A stretch of 51,778 nucleotides of DNA, from the IMG/VR virus record IMGVR_UViG_3300023184_000172, positions 1 to 51,778 of that record; one strand, 5' to 3'. The stretch comes from a virus. Below, in pieces: positions 1 through 8,178 of the stretch. The notes under the pieces were generated by a model. It did no database searches and was not told the origin of the DNA. It was given only the letters and a program-made list of their open reading frames with translations. Each line of letters begins with the position of its first letter. The stretch's first letter is position 1. The translations under genes were made by a program, and so were the position numbers.

Positions 1-105
1 ATCTTTTGGACGTGGACTGTGTTTGTTATATGATTTCTTTGCTGAACCTCTTTTACGAGAACCGAATGAAACCTTTGATGATGTTAATGAACCTTTCTTT
101 GCCAT
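1..105 (-). CDS. Small basic protein, partial at window edge
   Basis: Begins MAKKGSLTSSKVSFGSRKRG and runs off the left edge after 35 residues, so its end is not visible. It is rich in Lys, Arg and Ser, which suggests nucleic-acid or virion contact, but no family is recognised. An AAAGGAG Shine-Dalgarno sequence lies about 8 bases before the ATG. That is rare in this window and suggests strong, SD-dependent translation. Confidence 0.7.
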   Translation of the reverse strand, partial: MAKKGSLTSSKVSFGSRKRGSAKKSYNKHSPRPKD

Positions 106-147
106 AAATTGTTACTCCTTTGTTTAGAAATAAATATATGGAAATAA

Positions 148-408
148 TTAATTCGTTGTATAAGCTACTTCATCTTTAAGGTATTTCTTAAGTGTATCGA
201 ACTCCTCTGCCTTTTCTGATACTGTCATTCTCAAACTACTAAAGATAACTTTTAAATCATCTATTGTATTAATTTTGCTATCCCAATCAAACTCATACCA
301 ATTAATAGGTTGAGGGGTTGGTTGTGGTTCTTGTACTTGTGTTTCTTCTTGTGGAGTTAATTCATAACCAACTTCTGTTGGAAATAATTCTAATTGTTCT
401 TTGCTCAT
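148..408 (-). CDS. Hypothetical protein, 86 aa
   Basis: Small soluble protein. Residues 20-37 are a Gln/Pro/Glu-rich linker, and residues 40-80 look helical, ending in a charged KAEEFDTLKKYLKDE stretch. The start overlaps the stop of the upstream gene as ATGA, so the two are probably translationally coupled. No family recognised. Confidence 0.75.
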   Translation of the reverse strand: MSKEQLELFPTEVGYELTPQEETQVQEPQPTPQPINWYEFDWDSKINTIDDLKVIFSSLRMTVSEKAEEFDTLKKYLKDEVAYTTN

Positions 409-845
409 TTTATTTTATTTTTATTGTAACGCCTTTCTTTAGCTTGTTTTAGTCTTAAATATTGTTTTGGTCTATCATCTAATTTTTTGGGGGTTGATTT
501 TATTTTAACAGGTAATGGTATATTCAAATGTGACATTGCACCGGTATCAACTCCAACTTTATAACGGCCATCCTTTTTTTCTATTTTTTTTAATTCTTTC
601 TTTTCTATTGATTTCTCTTTTAATTCTTTGTATCCTGTAATATATTTTATAGCTAATTTTATCTGATTAATTTCACTTCTATTTCCTTTTGAATAAACCC
701 ATACCCATCCTGGTTTATTATCTACTTTTTTACAATACATCCATTTACCATCTTTATTTTGATAACATAGTTTACCGGTTTCATCAACAAAGTAATTTGG
801 TATTTCTTCTATTTTTATTTTTTTTAGTAAAGTTAAATCTTTCAT
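405..845 (-). CDS. Lysine-rich hypothetical protein, 146 aa
   Basis: The N-terminal 60 residues (IPNYFVDETGKLCYQ, WMYCKK, GWVWVY) resemble a small beta-rich module such as the NUMOD-type modules of phage endonucleases. This is a weak impression and no nuclease motif follows. The middle is a highly charged KELKEKSIEKKELKKIEKK helix and the C-terminus is basic. It overlaps both neighbours by 4 bases, which indicates a translationally coupled operon. Nucleic-acid binding is an inference from charge only. Confidence 0.7.
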   Translation of the reverse strand: MKDLTLLKKIKIEEIPNYFVDETGKLCYQNKDGKWMYCKKVDNKPGWVWVYSKGNRSEINQIKLAIKYITGYKELKEKSIEKKELKKIEKKDGRYKVGVDTGAMSHLNIPLPVKIKSTPKKLDDRPKQYLRLKQAKERRYNKNKIK

Positions 846-1114
846 TTTATTTTATTAATGATTGTATTAAATTCTTGTCTATCTATCTTATCTGCGTTAT
901 ACATTTCAAATTTAACTTCTACGCCGGTATTCTTAACAACAATAACGTGATACTCATTTGCCATACCCGATTTATATATTTCATCTTTTATTTTACTGAA
1001 TTCATAATCATCTAATAAACTACTCAACCGCATAACAAATATTGGTTTAGGGTTAGTAACAATATTAGGATTAGAACTCATTCGTGGTGGGGTTGGTATT
1101 AAATTTCCAAACAT
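842..1114 (-). CDS. Hypothetical protein, 90 aa
   Basis: Small mixed alpha/beta protein with a Pro-rich N-terminus (LIPTPPRM) and a hydrophobic strand YHVIVVKNTGVEVKFEMY near the middle. It is the first gene after a G-tract intergenic element and overlaps the next gene by 4 bases. No family recognised. Confidence 0.7.
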   Translation of the reverse strand: MFGNLIPTPPRMSSNPNIVTNPKPIFVMRLSSLLDDYEFSKIKDEIYKSGMANEYHVIVVKNTGVEVKFEMYNADKIDRQEFNTIINKIK

Positions 1115-1130
1115 AACTATTTTAATTTAA

Positions 1131-1188
1131 GGGGGGTGGGGGCGGAATAAGGGGGGGTTCATTGTCGTTTTCCGAAATTTGATAATCT
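1131..1188 (+). repeat. G-tract/GTCGTT element, copy 1 (plus orientation)
   Basis: On the plus strand, G6-T-G5-C-GG-AATAA-G7 is followed by GTCGTTTTCC and AAATTTGATAAT. Two other intergenic copies (11939-11984 and 17069-17117) carry the same order on the minus strand: G-tract, GTCGTT, CC, A/T run, TTTGATAG. This copy is inverted relative to the genes around it. G runs this long are striking in an AT-rich genome, could form a G-quadruplex, and might insulate or terminate transcription. Confidence 0.6.
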
Positions 1189-1195
1189 CTATATA

Positions 1196-2323
1196 TTATT
1201 TCTTTAGGTCTTTAATCTTTCCCTTCTTTACAATACTCTTATCCATTTTCTTTGGTGTAACGGCTTGGTTTGCTTTCTTTTTGTATGGTGCAAATAAGGC
1301 TTTTCCATCAAACCCACCATCAACACTCACTTCACTATCATTCGTTACCTCACCCGTTTCCATATCTACTACATCATTAAAAGAATTATGTTTATCCATA
1401 GCTTCTTTTTGCTTTTGAAATAATTGTCTACCACTTTCTATCAAACTTTTATCATATACCTCTTTTGCATTTAATAGAGTACGTTTAAGTGGATATTCAA
1501 TGTTAAACTCTATATTGGCTACATCGGCATTTAGAACACCAATTTGTTCATCAATATTATCCATTCTCATATCAATATCTTCCATTCTATCTTTAATGAT
1601 GGTGATGGAATCATTGATATTAGTAAGGATGTCATTCGTTTCATTATCCCAATCAAATGTAGGACGAGATACGTGAATACCTTTATAATCATTCGTAGGT
1701 GTTTCTAATTCATTTTCATCACCCCAAATAATATCTTCATCGGCACCCATATCGGTATCGTAATGTAATCCTTCATTACCATTTTGACCAATTATATTCA
1801 TTCTATCATTTACAATTTCTTCTTCTACACTTCCCCAAGGCCCAAAGAAATCATTATCTAATTCATCGGTACTTTCATATCCTTCACTATCCTTATTATA
1901 ACGTTTTCTTACATCATCTATCACTTCATCATCTTCATCACCAAATTCTTTAAATGGGGCTTTATTTTTAATATCTCCGGTCGAACTACCAAAACCATTC
2001 CTTGCTTTCCATTCATCTAATCCGTCCTTAGTGGTATTATGTCGTAGGTCCTTATATTCATCCTCATCTTCATCATCAAACTTCCATTCGTTTAACTTTT
2101 CTTTTAAGTCTTCTCTTTCATAGTCGTGGATATCAGCGGCAAGTTCTTTAATTACACTATTCCACGAACTCATTTCAAAGCCGGAAGCAATGGTGATACC
2201 TTTAAAAATTTCCATTAATTCGGTTAAATCAAAATCGGAGTGGTCCATTTCAATAGTTACAGTCTTACCATACATAGTTGCGGTAAACTTAGCGGGAGGA
2301 TTGGGTGTGTTAGAGTACATCAT
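1196..2323 (-). CDS. Acidic coiled-coil hypothetical protein, 375 aa
   Basis: The start MMYSNTPNPPAKF was chosen over an upstream in-frame start because it follows an A-rich leader and a -7-like box. Residues 1-60 form a compact domain (YGKTVTIEMDHSDFDLTELM). Residues 80-215 are a low-complexity, Asp/Glu-rich region. Residues 220-300 are a coiled coil (DRMEDIDMRMDNIDEQIGVL). The C-terminus is Lys-rich (SIVKKGKIKDLKK). The layout resembles a scaffold or virion-associated protein, but no family was recognised. Confidence 0.8.
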   Translation of the reverse strand: MMYSNTPNPPAKFTATMYGKTVTIEMDHSDFDLTELMEIFKGITIASGFEMSSWNSVIKELAADIHDYEREDLKEKLNEWKFDDEDEDEYKDLRHNTTKDGLDEWKARNGFGSSTGDIKNKAPFKEFGDEDDEVIDDVRKRYNKDSEGYESTDELDNDFFGPWGSVEEEIVNDRMNIIGQNGNEGLHYDTDMGADEDIIWGDENELETPTNDYKGIHVSRPTFDWDNETNDILTNINDSITIIKDRMEDIDMRMDNIDEQIGVLNADVANIEFNIEYPLKRTLLNAKEVYDKSLIESGRQLFQKQKEAMDKHNSFNDVVDMETGEVTNDSEVSVDGGFDGKALFAPYKKKANQAVTPKKMDKSIVKKGKIKDLKK

Positions 2324-2346
2324 TATAGTATTTTTATTTATTACTA

Positions 2347-2378
2347 TAAAGATAAACAAAAGAAATGAAATAAAAAAA
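2347..2378 (-). promoter_or_regulatory. Weak -33/-7 type promoter
   Basis: A TATCTTTA -7 box sits upstream of the acidic coiled-coil gene at the right spacing, but the -33 position reads TTTT instead of TTTG. The match is therefore incomplete. Confidence 0.35.
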
Positions 2379-2386
2379 TAAAAACG

Positions 2387-3583
2387 TTAAAATTTTAAGT
2401 GTTCTCGTAAGTGTGTATCGAATATAATACCATTACAATACTCTCTATTCTTATTAGCAATACCCATAGCAACCTCAATTCTAATATTCCACTCACTATC
2501 CTCTATATCCCTTAGCCACTCTATATTACGGATTAAAGCGGGAATCCAACTACTATTTTTATAATCAATTGGTTTTAAAATATCCCAATTAGTGTATATA
2601 TCCCATAACTCATCCGTATAAAGAGAACGATAGGGAGTAAGAGAATTCTTTTCCATCAAACTATGTGCAAGGGGGTCTGTATGTATAAATGGTTTTCCTA
2701 AGTATAATAACTTAATAGTTTTCTCATTGAACTTAATAAGATGTAAGTGTGGGGATGTGATAGGAAATGTTTCATATACTACTTCCATTTGTGAGTGTAT
2801 AGTATGTTCTACAAACTGATGTATATAAGTGTTTCCATTAACTCCGTTATTTTGATGTTGAGAGAATAGATGTGAATTAAAGAATGGGGATGTGTAGTTT
2901 AATAACGGCAATGCGTGCTTATTCCATTTAGGAGATGTATTTGTCGTAAACTTTAATTCTACCTTATCATTTGTAAGGAAGTGTTTAGCCAACGCCATCC
3001 GTACCCTATCCGTCAACTTATTAATATGTAATCCTATCCTATGTTTTTTAGGTTGGTTGGTAAATACATCCCCCCCACAAAAAAATATCTCACCTGGAAA
3101 TTCTCCATTGTTATAATACGTTTGTAACCCTACCTTATTAGAAAATTTAAAATTCGTATAATTTACAAAAGGTATATCCCAAATTATCTTTACTCCTTTC
3201 ATATTACTAATACGTTCTAATAAAGTAGTTGATGTTCTTACCTCATTCAACATAAAGTAATCTTCGGTATGTTTCGTTATAACAATTACTACCTTTGTAC
3301 TCTCATCTAATCTTTCTAACCTATCTAATAGAGAAAGGTAATCCGATTCCATAACACCCGGTATAGATAGAACTAATACATTAACACATCCTTTTTTAAA
3401 TTCCATTGTAGAAATCTGAGATGCGTGTCCATACTCCCATACAAAATTATACCCATCTATTTCAAAATAACGAGTATCGGTTTTGTTTGACCAGTCTTTT
3501 GATACCTTACTAATTTCATCCTTTGTCCAAAAGTAAGGTTCTATTGACATCCAATCACCAATATAATTTACGTTTACACTCAT
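2387..3583 (-). CDS. Glycosyltransferase-like protein (GKPF family), 398 aa
   Basis: One of five paralogues in the window (others at 3580-4836, 27306-28463, 42015-43103, 43096-44352). Shared order: an N-terminal alpha/beta region with a VVIVITKHTED-like strand, a middle RIGLHINKLTDRVRMALAKH segment, and a C-terminal signature EKTIKLLYLGKPFIHTDP followed by a conserved aromatic region. The signature resembles the nucleotide-sugar side of GT-B enzymes such as fucosyltransferases, but no catalytic residues can be assigned by eye. The ATG at 3583 overlaps the upstream stop as ATGA, which supports this start over a GTG six bases upstream. Confidence 0.7.
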   Translation of the reverse strand: MSVNVNYIGDWMSIEPYFWTKDEISKVSKDWSNKTDTRYFEIDGYNFVWEYGHASQISTMEFKKGCVNVLVLSIPGVMESDYLSLLDRLERLDESTKVVIVITKHTEDYFMLNEVRTSTTLLERISNMKGVKIIWDIPFVNYTNFKFSNKVGLQTYYNNGEFPGEIFFCGGDVFTNQPKKHRIGLHINKLTDRVRMALAKHFLTNDKVELKFTTNTSPKWNKHALPLLNYTSPFFNSHLFSQHQNNGVNGNTYIHQFVEHTIHSQMEVVYETFPITSPHLHLIKFNEKTIKLLYLGKPFIHTDPLAHSLMEKNSLTPYRSLYTDELWDIYTNWDILKPIDYKNSSWIPALIRNIEWLRDIEDSEWNIRIEVAMGIANKNREYCNGIIFDTHLREHLKF

Positions 3584-4836
3584 ATCCACCCTAATTCTTT
3601 TATCCTATCAAAGATTGAAGTATTGTAATATACATCTTCGAAGTGTTTAATATTTTCTTGTGCTATCTTATTTGCTCTCTCTATTAAATCACCATATTCC
3701 ATTTCACTCATATCTAACAATTGTTGGATTCTCTCAAACAATAAATCTAGCCACATTGTGTTACCTACCTCTATGTAAGTATCTTTATTAAAATAACTGG
3801 CATTATACATTTGTAACAACTCCGGTCCTAGTAAGCAATCATATTGTTGAAACCCATACTCTTTTACTAAATGATACATAACAGGATCAGTATTAATAAA
3901 CGGTTTGCCTAATAAAATATTCTTTAATATTTTTTCAGTAGGTTTTCTATGTGCCTTTGATGGTTCTTTGGTATTAGTTTCATACACTATATCGATATCT
4001 GAATTGATAAATAGTTTAGCTAACCCTAAGAAATAATTTGGTGGGTGATAGCCATGCTCTGCGTTTTTGTTTGGATTGTATCTTAATGTACTATTGCGTT
4101 CTATAAAGTATGAATCATGCTCCATATACTTTTCTAATGGATAATTAGTTTCACTCAATAATCTATTATGATGAACAAACTGATGTTTATAGTTAATAGT
4201 TAAAAACATTTTAGGATGTGATATATAATCCGTAGTTAAGAATCGTTTAACCAGTCTATACCTTTCACCGATACCATTACCGATTGTACCCATATGAAAC
4301 CCAATTCTTTTATCTTTCTTTAATCTACTGAATACATCTTTGTTATAATAGAAATTAGTAATACCATTCCCACTCATATCTTTTTGTAAATTAATATAAT
4401 CATAGAAATATATTTTAGGTTCAAACACTGCAGTCTCAGTATTAATCAATGGAGCATTATGTATAACCTTTATATTATTACATTTAGAAATTTTATCAAA
4501 CATTATATCTTCAATCTCACCTCTAATACTAAATATGTTTTGTTCTAAATTACCACCAATGATTATAATCGTTACATCCGTATTGATATATTTGTTTACT
4601 ATATTACATAATGGTTGGTAATCCTCAGCAAACATTCCTATCTTTATAATATGAATTGTGTCACTACATAAATCCGTATCAGGTATAGTTGTACCTACAA
4701 CATGCTCAATGGTATATCCATTCCAGTCACATTTTTGTTCCATAAAATTTTTGGTAAGGTCTTTGATTTCATCCAATTGATTATATGTGAATAGTAACCC
4801 ATCGTCTTGTCTTTGGTAGAAATTAATTTTCTTCAT
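3580..4836 (-). CDS. Glycosyltransferase-like protein (GKPF family), 418 aa
   Basis: Close relative of the next gene downstream. It has TVIIIIGG-like strands near residue 100, KDKRIGFHMGTIGNGIGERY in the middle and the C-terminal signature TEKILKNILLGKPFINTDP. The start MKKINFYQ is preferred to an upstream one because it aligns with the N-terminus of the paralogue. The two genes overlap by 4 bases and were probably duplicated in tandem. They may build or decorate a glycan; the substrate is unknown. Confidence 0.7.
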   Translation of the reverse strand: MKKINFYQRQDDGLLFTYNQLDEIKDLTKNFMEQKCDWNGYTIEHVVGTTIPDTDLCSDTIHIIKIGMFAEDYQPLCNIVNKYINTDVTIIIIGGNLEQNIFSIRGEIEDIMFDKISKCNNIKVIHNAPLINTETAVFEPKIYFYDYINLQKDMSGNGITNFYYNKDVFSRLKKDKRIGFHMGTIGNGIGERYRLVKRFLTTDYISHPKMFLTINYKHQFVHHNRLLSETNYPLEKYMEHDSYFIERNSTLRYNPNKNAEHGYHPPNYFLGLAKLFINSDIDIVYETNTKEPSKAHRKPTEKILKNILLGKPFINTDPVMYHLVKEYGFQQYDCLLGPELLQMYNASYFNKDTYIEVGNTMWLDLLFERIQQLLDMSEMEYGDLIERANKIAQENIKHFEDVYYNTSIFDRIKELGWI

Positions 4837-4908
4837 TGTAACATCTTTAGTTTGTGTAATACACATATAAGTATATAATAATCCTAAAGTTGAAAATTTT
4901 AACCTCAC

Positions 4909-5117
4909 AATATTTGTGTACCAGGTTCATATATAAAAAAAAAATAATGTGTCTAATTACAAGAAATGGAGAATCTCGAAACACCTGCTACCGTTGAGTT
5001 GCGTCCAATCCACTATAATGACGAAACCCTTGCTACGGTTGGATTGTATCGAGTCAAGCTATCCCTTTACTTTTCCGGGATTGTGTCAAGCTATCACTTT
5101 ACTAAATTTTGGACATG
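4909..5117 (-). other. Repeat-rich non-coding region
   Basis: No credible gene. Two different motifs each occur twice: CGAAACNCNTGCTACNGTTG at 4977-5001 and 5022-5046, and GTCAAGCTATCNCTTTACT at 5053-5071 and 5085-5103 (plus-strand sequence). CAATCC/GGATTG and ATCCC/GGGAT pairs could fold locally. The stretch lies between a strong minus-strand terminator and the glycosyltransferase-like genes. It could be a small RNA, a leader or a protein-binding region. Confidence 0.45.
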
Positions 5118-5147
5118 AAAAAACCGGATAGATTTCTCTACCCGGCT
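5118..5147 (-). terminator. Intrinsic terminator
   Basis: On the minus strand, CCGGGTAGA-GAAA-TCTATCCGG forms a 9-bp stem with a GNRA-type loop, followed by TTTTTT. It lies just after the histone-like gene and closes that operon. Confidence 0.85.
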
Positions 5148-5179
5148 CTTACACTATGAAAAACTAACCAATAAAATTT

Positions 5180-5599
5180 CTATTCAAATTCACTCGCTAA
5201 CTCCTTCGCTACTGCTCTACTCTTTTTTGCAGTGCTTATAGCGTGTTCATTCATTCTTATAAGGACCTCTTGCTCTATGTACTTATTTGCTAAGTTCGTA
5301 TTAATAAATCTCTTTAGTTCCTTTGTTCTATATACTACACTATATACGTCTTGCATTAAGTTCTCGCTGTAATTACTTACTATCTTATATAGCTTAGTGT
5401 ACTTGTCTTTGATTGCTTCTCGTTTTGTCACTTTCTTTGCTACTATCTTTTTAGCTACCGCCTTTGTTTGTCTCTTAGCTACTACCTTACGTGCAGCTAC
5501 TTGCTTCTTAATTACTTTAGATACCGCCTTCTTTGCACTAGCTACATTCTTTTTTACATTAGCTACTTTCTTTGCTTTCATTGTTACTTTCTTACTCAT
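5180..5599 (-). CDS. Histone H1-like nucleoid protein, 139 aa
   Basis: Residues 1-62 are an extended Lys/Ala/Val tail (KKVANVKKNVASAKKAVSK and similar), like histone H1 C-terminal tails and bacterial Hc1/Hc2 proteins. Residues 63-139 form a helical domain (YTKLYKIVSNYSENLMQDVY, YIEQEVLIRMNEHAI). It probably binds or compacts DNA. The plain AAxKK repeats bind through charge, so phage or host DNA could be the target. It ends at a strong terminator, which suits high expression. Confidence 0.75.
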   Translation of the reverse strand: MSKKVTMKAKKVANVKKNVASAKKAVSKVIKKQVAARKVVAKRQTKAVAKKIVAKKVTKREAIKDKYTKLYKIVSNYSENLMQDVYSVVYRTKELKRFINTNLANKYIEQEVLIRMNEHAISTAKKSRAVAKELASEFE

Positions 5600-5646
5600 A
5601 TGTTTGTTATTTTGTTTTAAAGAATTTATTTTTGTTACCGGTCCTA

Positions 5647-5934
5647 TTAGTTAAGTCCCCATTGGTTTAACATATTAGCACCTTCCGCTGCCCGCGTTAT
5701 TTGTTTATTACGTTGCTTTACTACATCATTCATTGCATCACCCATTGCCATAGTCATACCGATTAATTCATCAGTCGATTGAAAGGGACCATTTTCGTCA
5801 TTGAATAATTTTTGTAGTGTTTGTATTGTTGCTTCGGCAGTATGTTTAGGGGTCCTGTCACTTGCTACTATTGCTACTAATACTGAATACAATTGACTGA
5901 TTGCTTGTTGTTCGTTTGTTAGTTCTTTACTCAT
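5647..5934 (-). CDS. Hypothetical protein, 95 aa
   Basis: Predicted all-helical protein (ELTNEQQAISQLYSVLVAIV, DELIGMTMAMGDAMNDVVK). It begins 2 bases after the upstream gene and has no membrane segment or metal motif. No family recognised. Confidence 0.75.
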   Translation of the reverse strand: MSKELTNEQQAISQLYSVLVAIVASDRTPKHTAEATIQTLQKLFNDENGPFQSTDELIGMTMAMGDAMNDVVKQRNKQITRAAEGANMLNQWGLN

Positions 5935-5935
5935 A

Positions 5936-6451
5936 CTACTTTGTTAAATTATAAATTAAAATTGCTAAAGGAAACCATGATACTAATAAAAATTGTATAA
6001 TAGTTTCAATTTTAGTTCTTAAATATGGTGGATTGACTACTGATTTATCATATACCATATCAAGATTTTTTATTTCTCTTATGCCAGATTTAGAACGTCT
6101 ATCACTTACTTTGTATGTATTCCATTTAAAAGTATAAAAATGAATTTGATGTTTCTTAATAAACACATTGTATAAATCGGAAATATAAAATAAAGGTGTT
6201 ATAAAAAGTAAGCCATTAAATAAACTTACAGGCCACATATACCATTTTATATATTGTCTATTCCAATGACTACCTTTGTCATAGGTGAACTCTACATCAC
6301 CTGCTTCATATCCTTTATGTGACCAACACTCCAATTCATCAATTGTTACTATTTTATTGGTTGCTTTTTGTTTTGGTTCCATTAAAGAGTTGGCCAAATT
6401 ACTGCCTATTCTAAATCCAAACCCACGTGTTATTGCGTTTACTATACTCAT
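5936..6451 (-). CDS. Membrane protein, 171 aa
   Basis: Two hydrophobic segments: WPVSLFNGLLFITPLFYI near residues 74-92 and IIQFLLVSWFPLAILIY near residues 150-167. Between them lies a basic loop with DRRSKSGIREIKNLD. The N-terminus has an amphipathic Gly/Ile stretch. It probably sits in the host inner membrane with the basic loop in the cytoplasm. No family recognised. Confidence 0.75.
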   Translation of the reverse strand: MSIVNAITRGFGFRIGSNLANSLMEPKQKATNKIVTIDELECWSHKGYEAGDVEFTYDKGSHWNRQYIKWYMWPVSLFNGLLFITPLFYISDLYNVFIKKHQIHFYTFKWNTYKVSDRRSKSGIREIKNLDMVYDKSVVNPPYLRTKIETIIQFLLVSWFPLAILIYNLTK

Positions 6452-6483
6452 AATTTATTTAGTGTAGGTCACTACCCGTTTTT

Positions 6484-6663
6484 TTATTTTATAGTTTTAC
6501 TCATTGTTTGTAATGCATTGTATAGGTATAATAGCTTATCCAATTGTTCGTTACTCAAATTATTCATAGCCTTACAATCGGTGTCTAATGCTATACCCAT
6601 TGTTAATACTACCATTTTCAATTGCTTCTTAGTCATCGTTACTGTGATTTCGTTTCTTTTCAT
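6484..6663 (-). CDS. Small hypothetical protein, 59 aa
   Basis: Starts MKRNEITVTMTKKQLKMVVL and is helical throughout (LSNEQLDKLLYLYNALQTM). It fits exactly between the membrane protein and the GIY-YIG gene. No family recognised. Confidence 0.65.
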   Translation of the reverse strand: MKRNEITVTMTKKQLKMVVLTMGIALDTDCKAMNNLSNEQLDKLLYLYNALQTMSKTIK

Positions 6664-6668
6664 GTTGA

Positions 6669-6986
6669 TTATTTATGTGTTGAATTTAATTTATAATGAT
6701 AATTTTGTAAGTACATTGTTTCTAACTTATGTGCTTCAGCCTTACCCCTTACTACATCCTTAACAAATACATCATATACATTTGCTCCGTATTTTCTCAT
6801 ATCATTATATAAGGCCCAGTCTTTATTCTCTTGCTTTGCTCTACTAACATGCTTTTGAAAACGGCGTACTGCACTATAATTGAATGCTCTACCTATACAC
6901 GCTGTAACTCCTATATAACACTTGCCATTGATAGTGTTTACAATTTCGTATATAATGTGATTTCTATCGCTTCTCTTTTTACGCAT
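6669..6986 (-). CDS. GIY-YIG endonuclease, 105 aa
   Basis: A single GIY-YIG domain with no separate DNA-binding domain. The GIY/YIG strands read IIYEIVNTINGKCYIGVT (residues 10-27). A conserved Arg follows in the RRFQKHVSRA helix, and the catalytic Glu is in KAEAHKLETMYLQNY. Stand-alone proteins of this size occur as phage homing endonucleases and repair-type nucleases. No intron or interrupted gene is visible next to it. Confidence 0.85.
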   Translation of the reverse strand: MRKKRSDRNHIIYEIVNTINGKCYIGVTACIGRAFNYSAVRRFQKHVSRAKQENKDWALYNDMRKYGANVYDVFVKDVVRGKAEAHKLETMYLQNYHYKLNSTHK

Positions 6987-6987
6987 A

Positions 6988-7098
6988 CTACTTAGATTTG
7001 TTTTGAATTGTTTGAATAATTGTTTTAATTAATACCGAACCTAATAAACAAAGTGCGGTAATTATAATAAACTCTAAAATACTAATTGATTGACCCAT
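6988..7098 (-). CDS. Single-pass membrane micropeptide, 36 aa
   Basis: MGQSISILEF is followed by one transmembrane helix (IIITALCLLGSVLIKTII) and a short polar tail QNKSK. It fills the gap between two genes. No family recognised. Confidence 0.6.
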   Translation of the reverse strand: MGQSISILEFIIITALCLLGSVLIKTIIQTIQNKSK

Positions 7099-7130
7099 AA
7101 TTGATAAAATTGATTGATTAAAAAAATTGA

Positions 7131-7505
7131 TTAAGCCCAATACATAATTAAGATATTCTCAATCTGCTTACTACTTAAACCCATACCCTTCAATTCACGC
7201 TTAACAGAAGGTATAAATTTCTTATCAATCTGCCCGTAACTCATAGGATAGTCAGAAATGATACGAGTAATTTGAGCCGACTCTTTTTTCAACATACTAA
7301 AAAATTCACAAGCCTTTTTAATTTCAGGCTTATTTCTACATACTACCTTATGCGTACGTCCCATAAAATCCTTAAATATTACTATTGAATTAGGATTAAC
7401 TGAATTACTCATTTTTGTAGCCGCCATATTAATATAAACGGGTCTGGCATTACGGGCAGTATTATAAGCCACGTCAGTAAATTCGTTTGTCATTTTGTTA
7501 TTCAT
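7131..7505 (-). CDS. Hypothetical protein, 124 aa
   Basis: First gene behind promoter/inverted-repeat element A. It has a beta region (SIVIFKDFMGRTHKVVC) and a C-terminal helix-turn-helix-like stretch (VKRELKGMGLSSKQIENIL) that could be a small DNA-binding domain. The control region suggests a regulated early gene. No family recognised. Confidence 0.7.
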   Translation of the reverse strand: MNNKMTNEFTDVAYNTARNARPVYINMAATKMSNSVNPNSIVIFKDFMGRTHKVVCRNKPEIKKACEFFSMLKKESAQITRIISDYPMSYGQIDKKFIPSVKRELKGMGLSSKQIENILIMYWA

Positions 7506-7534
7506 ATATAATTTTTTTTTAATGTGAAGGGTAC

Positions 7535-7631
7535 TCGCTCAACCCAATACATAAAGATAACACTATTTTTGAGACTAACAATAGCAAAAGTGAACTATTT
7601 TTAAAATTCTTTATTGAGAATCAACAAGTTA
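7535..7631 (-). promoter_or_regulatory. Duplicated promoter element, copy A
   Basis: About 95 bases match copy B at 41366-41460. Both have, in minus-strand order, TAACnTGTTGATTCnCAATAA, then AAAAATAGTT, then TATCTTTATGTATTGnGT. The distance between AAAAATAGTT and TATCTTTATG is 33 bases in each copy although the sequence between has diverged, so the spacing seems to be under selection. TATCTTTA fits the -7 box; the -33 box is poor. Confidence 0.65.
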
Positions 7632-7643
7632 CGTCACCCAAAT

Positions 7644-7723
7644 AAGGGGACCGGCATAAGTCATTGACATACAACTACTTAGATAAGTCACTCAAAATCA
7701 ATGACTTATGCTATTTTCCCCTT
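7644..7723. repeat. Long inverted repeat with nested palindrome (A)
   Basis: Arms AAGGGGA plus GCATAAGTCATTGA pair with TCAATGACTTATGC plus TCCCCTT, giving about 21 bp with a short internal loop. The loop holds a second hairpin, ACTTA-GA-TAAGT (7677-7688). There is no T-run after either arm, so this is not a simple terminator. Copy B has the same plan: an outer stem with an inner ACTT/AAGT palindrome. Confidence 0.75.
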
Positions 7724-7800
7724 CATATTAGAAAAAATCTAAATATAATCGATTTTATTAGATAATTTTCATTTCACACCGGGGACTAATTAGATAATTT

Positions 7801-8160
7801 CTAACGAAACAGGTCTTTTTTACATTTCCACTTCATTTTATCCGCTAACTCATTTGCTTGAATTTCTAAGGGATTGTCGCAGTAATTGTAAATTGTATCG
7901 TATTCGTAGTATTTCTTTGTACTTTGTTTATAGTGTACCCATTCATGTATAATAGTAGAAATGATTTCCACTACTGATGTATGCTTATTTTTATAAACTG
8001 AAATTATATTATCTTCGAAATCATAATCGCCACAATCCTCACCCGTACTATGCCACTCTAATTCCGGTAGGTACTTACGCCTGTAATTCAAGCCCACATT
8101 GACTTTGCACCAATTCATTACTCTTATGGCGTGATGTCTTTTAAATTGTTTTATATTCAT
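7801..8160 (-). CDS. Zincin metallopeptidase-like protein, 119 aa
   Basis: The zinc motif HEWVH lies in STIIHEWVHYKQ (near residue 73), followed about 25 residues later by EIQANELADKM, which could supply the third ligand. The size and arrangement resemble SprT-like or ImmA/IrrE-like proteins. The substrate is unknown. Expression starts from a well-formed promoter and passes through a hairpin leader. Confidence 0.7.
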   Translation of the reverse strand: MNIKQFKRHHAIRVMNWCKVNVGLNYRRKYLPELEWHSTGEDCGDYDFEDNIISVYKNKHTSVVEIISTIIHEWVHYKQSTKKYYEYDTIYNYCDNPLEIQANELADKMKWKCKKDLFR

Positions 8161-8178
8161 TGATTCAGTTTAAAAAGA

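Noticed and set aside
4977-5103. Possible small CRISPR array
   Set aside because: Only two copies of each of two different motifs, imperfect, with unequal spacing and no cas gene.
4949-5131. Plus-strand 60-codon frame
   Set aside because: It runs through direct repeats and a terminator of the opposite strand, and has no promoter or leader of its own.
6669-6986. Intron- or intein-borne homing nuclease
   Set aside because: The GIY-YIG gene sits in a normal operon; no split gene or intron-like structure flanks it.
7644-7723. Intrinsic terminator
   Set aside because: The long inverted repeat has no T-run on either strand and has an inner palindrome, so a simple terminator does not explain it.
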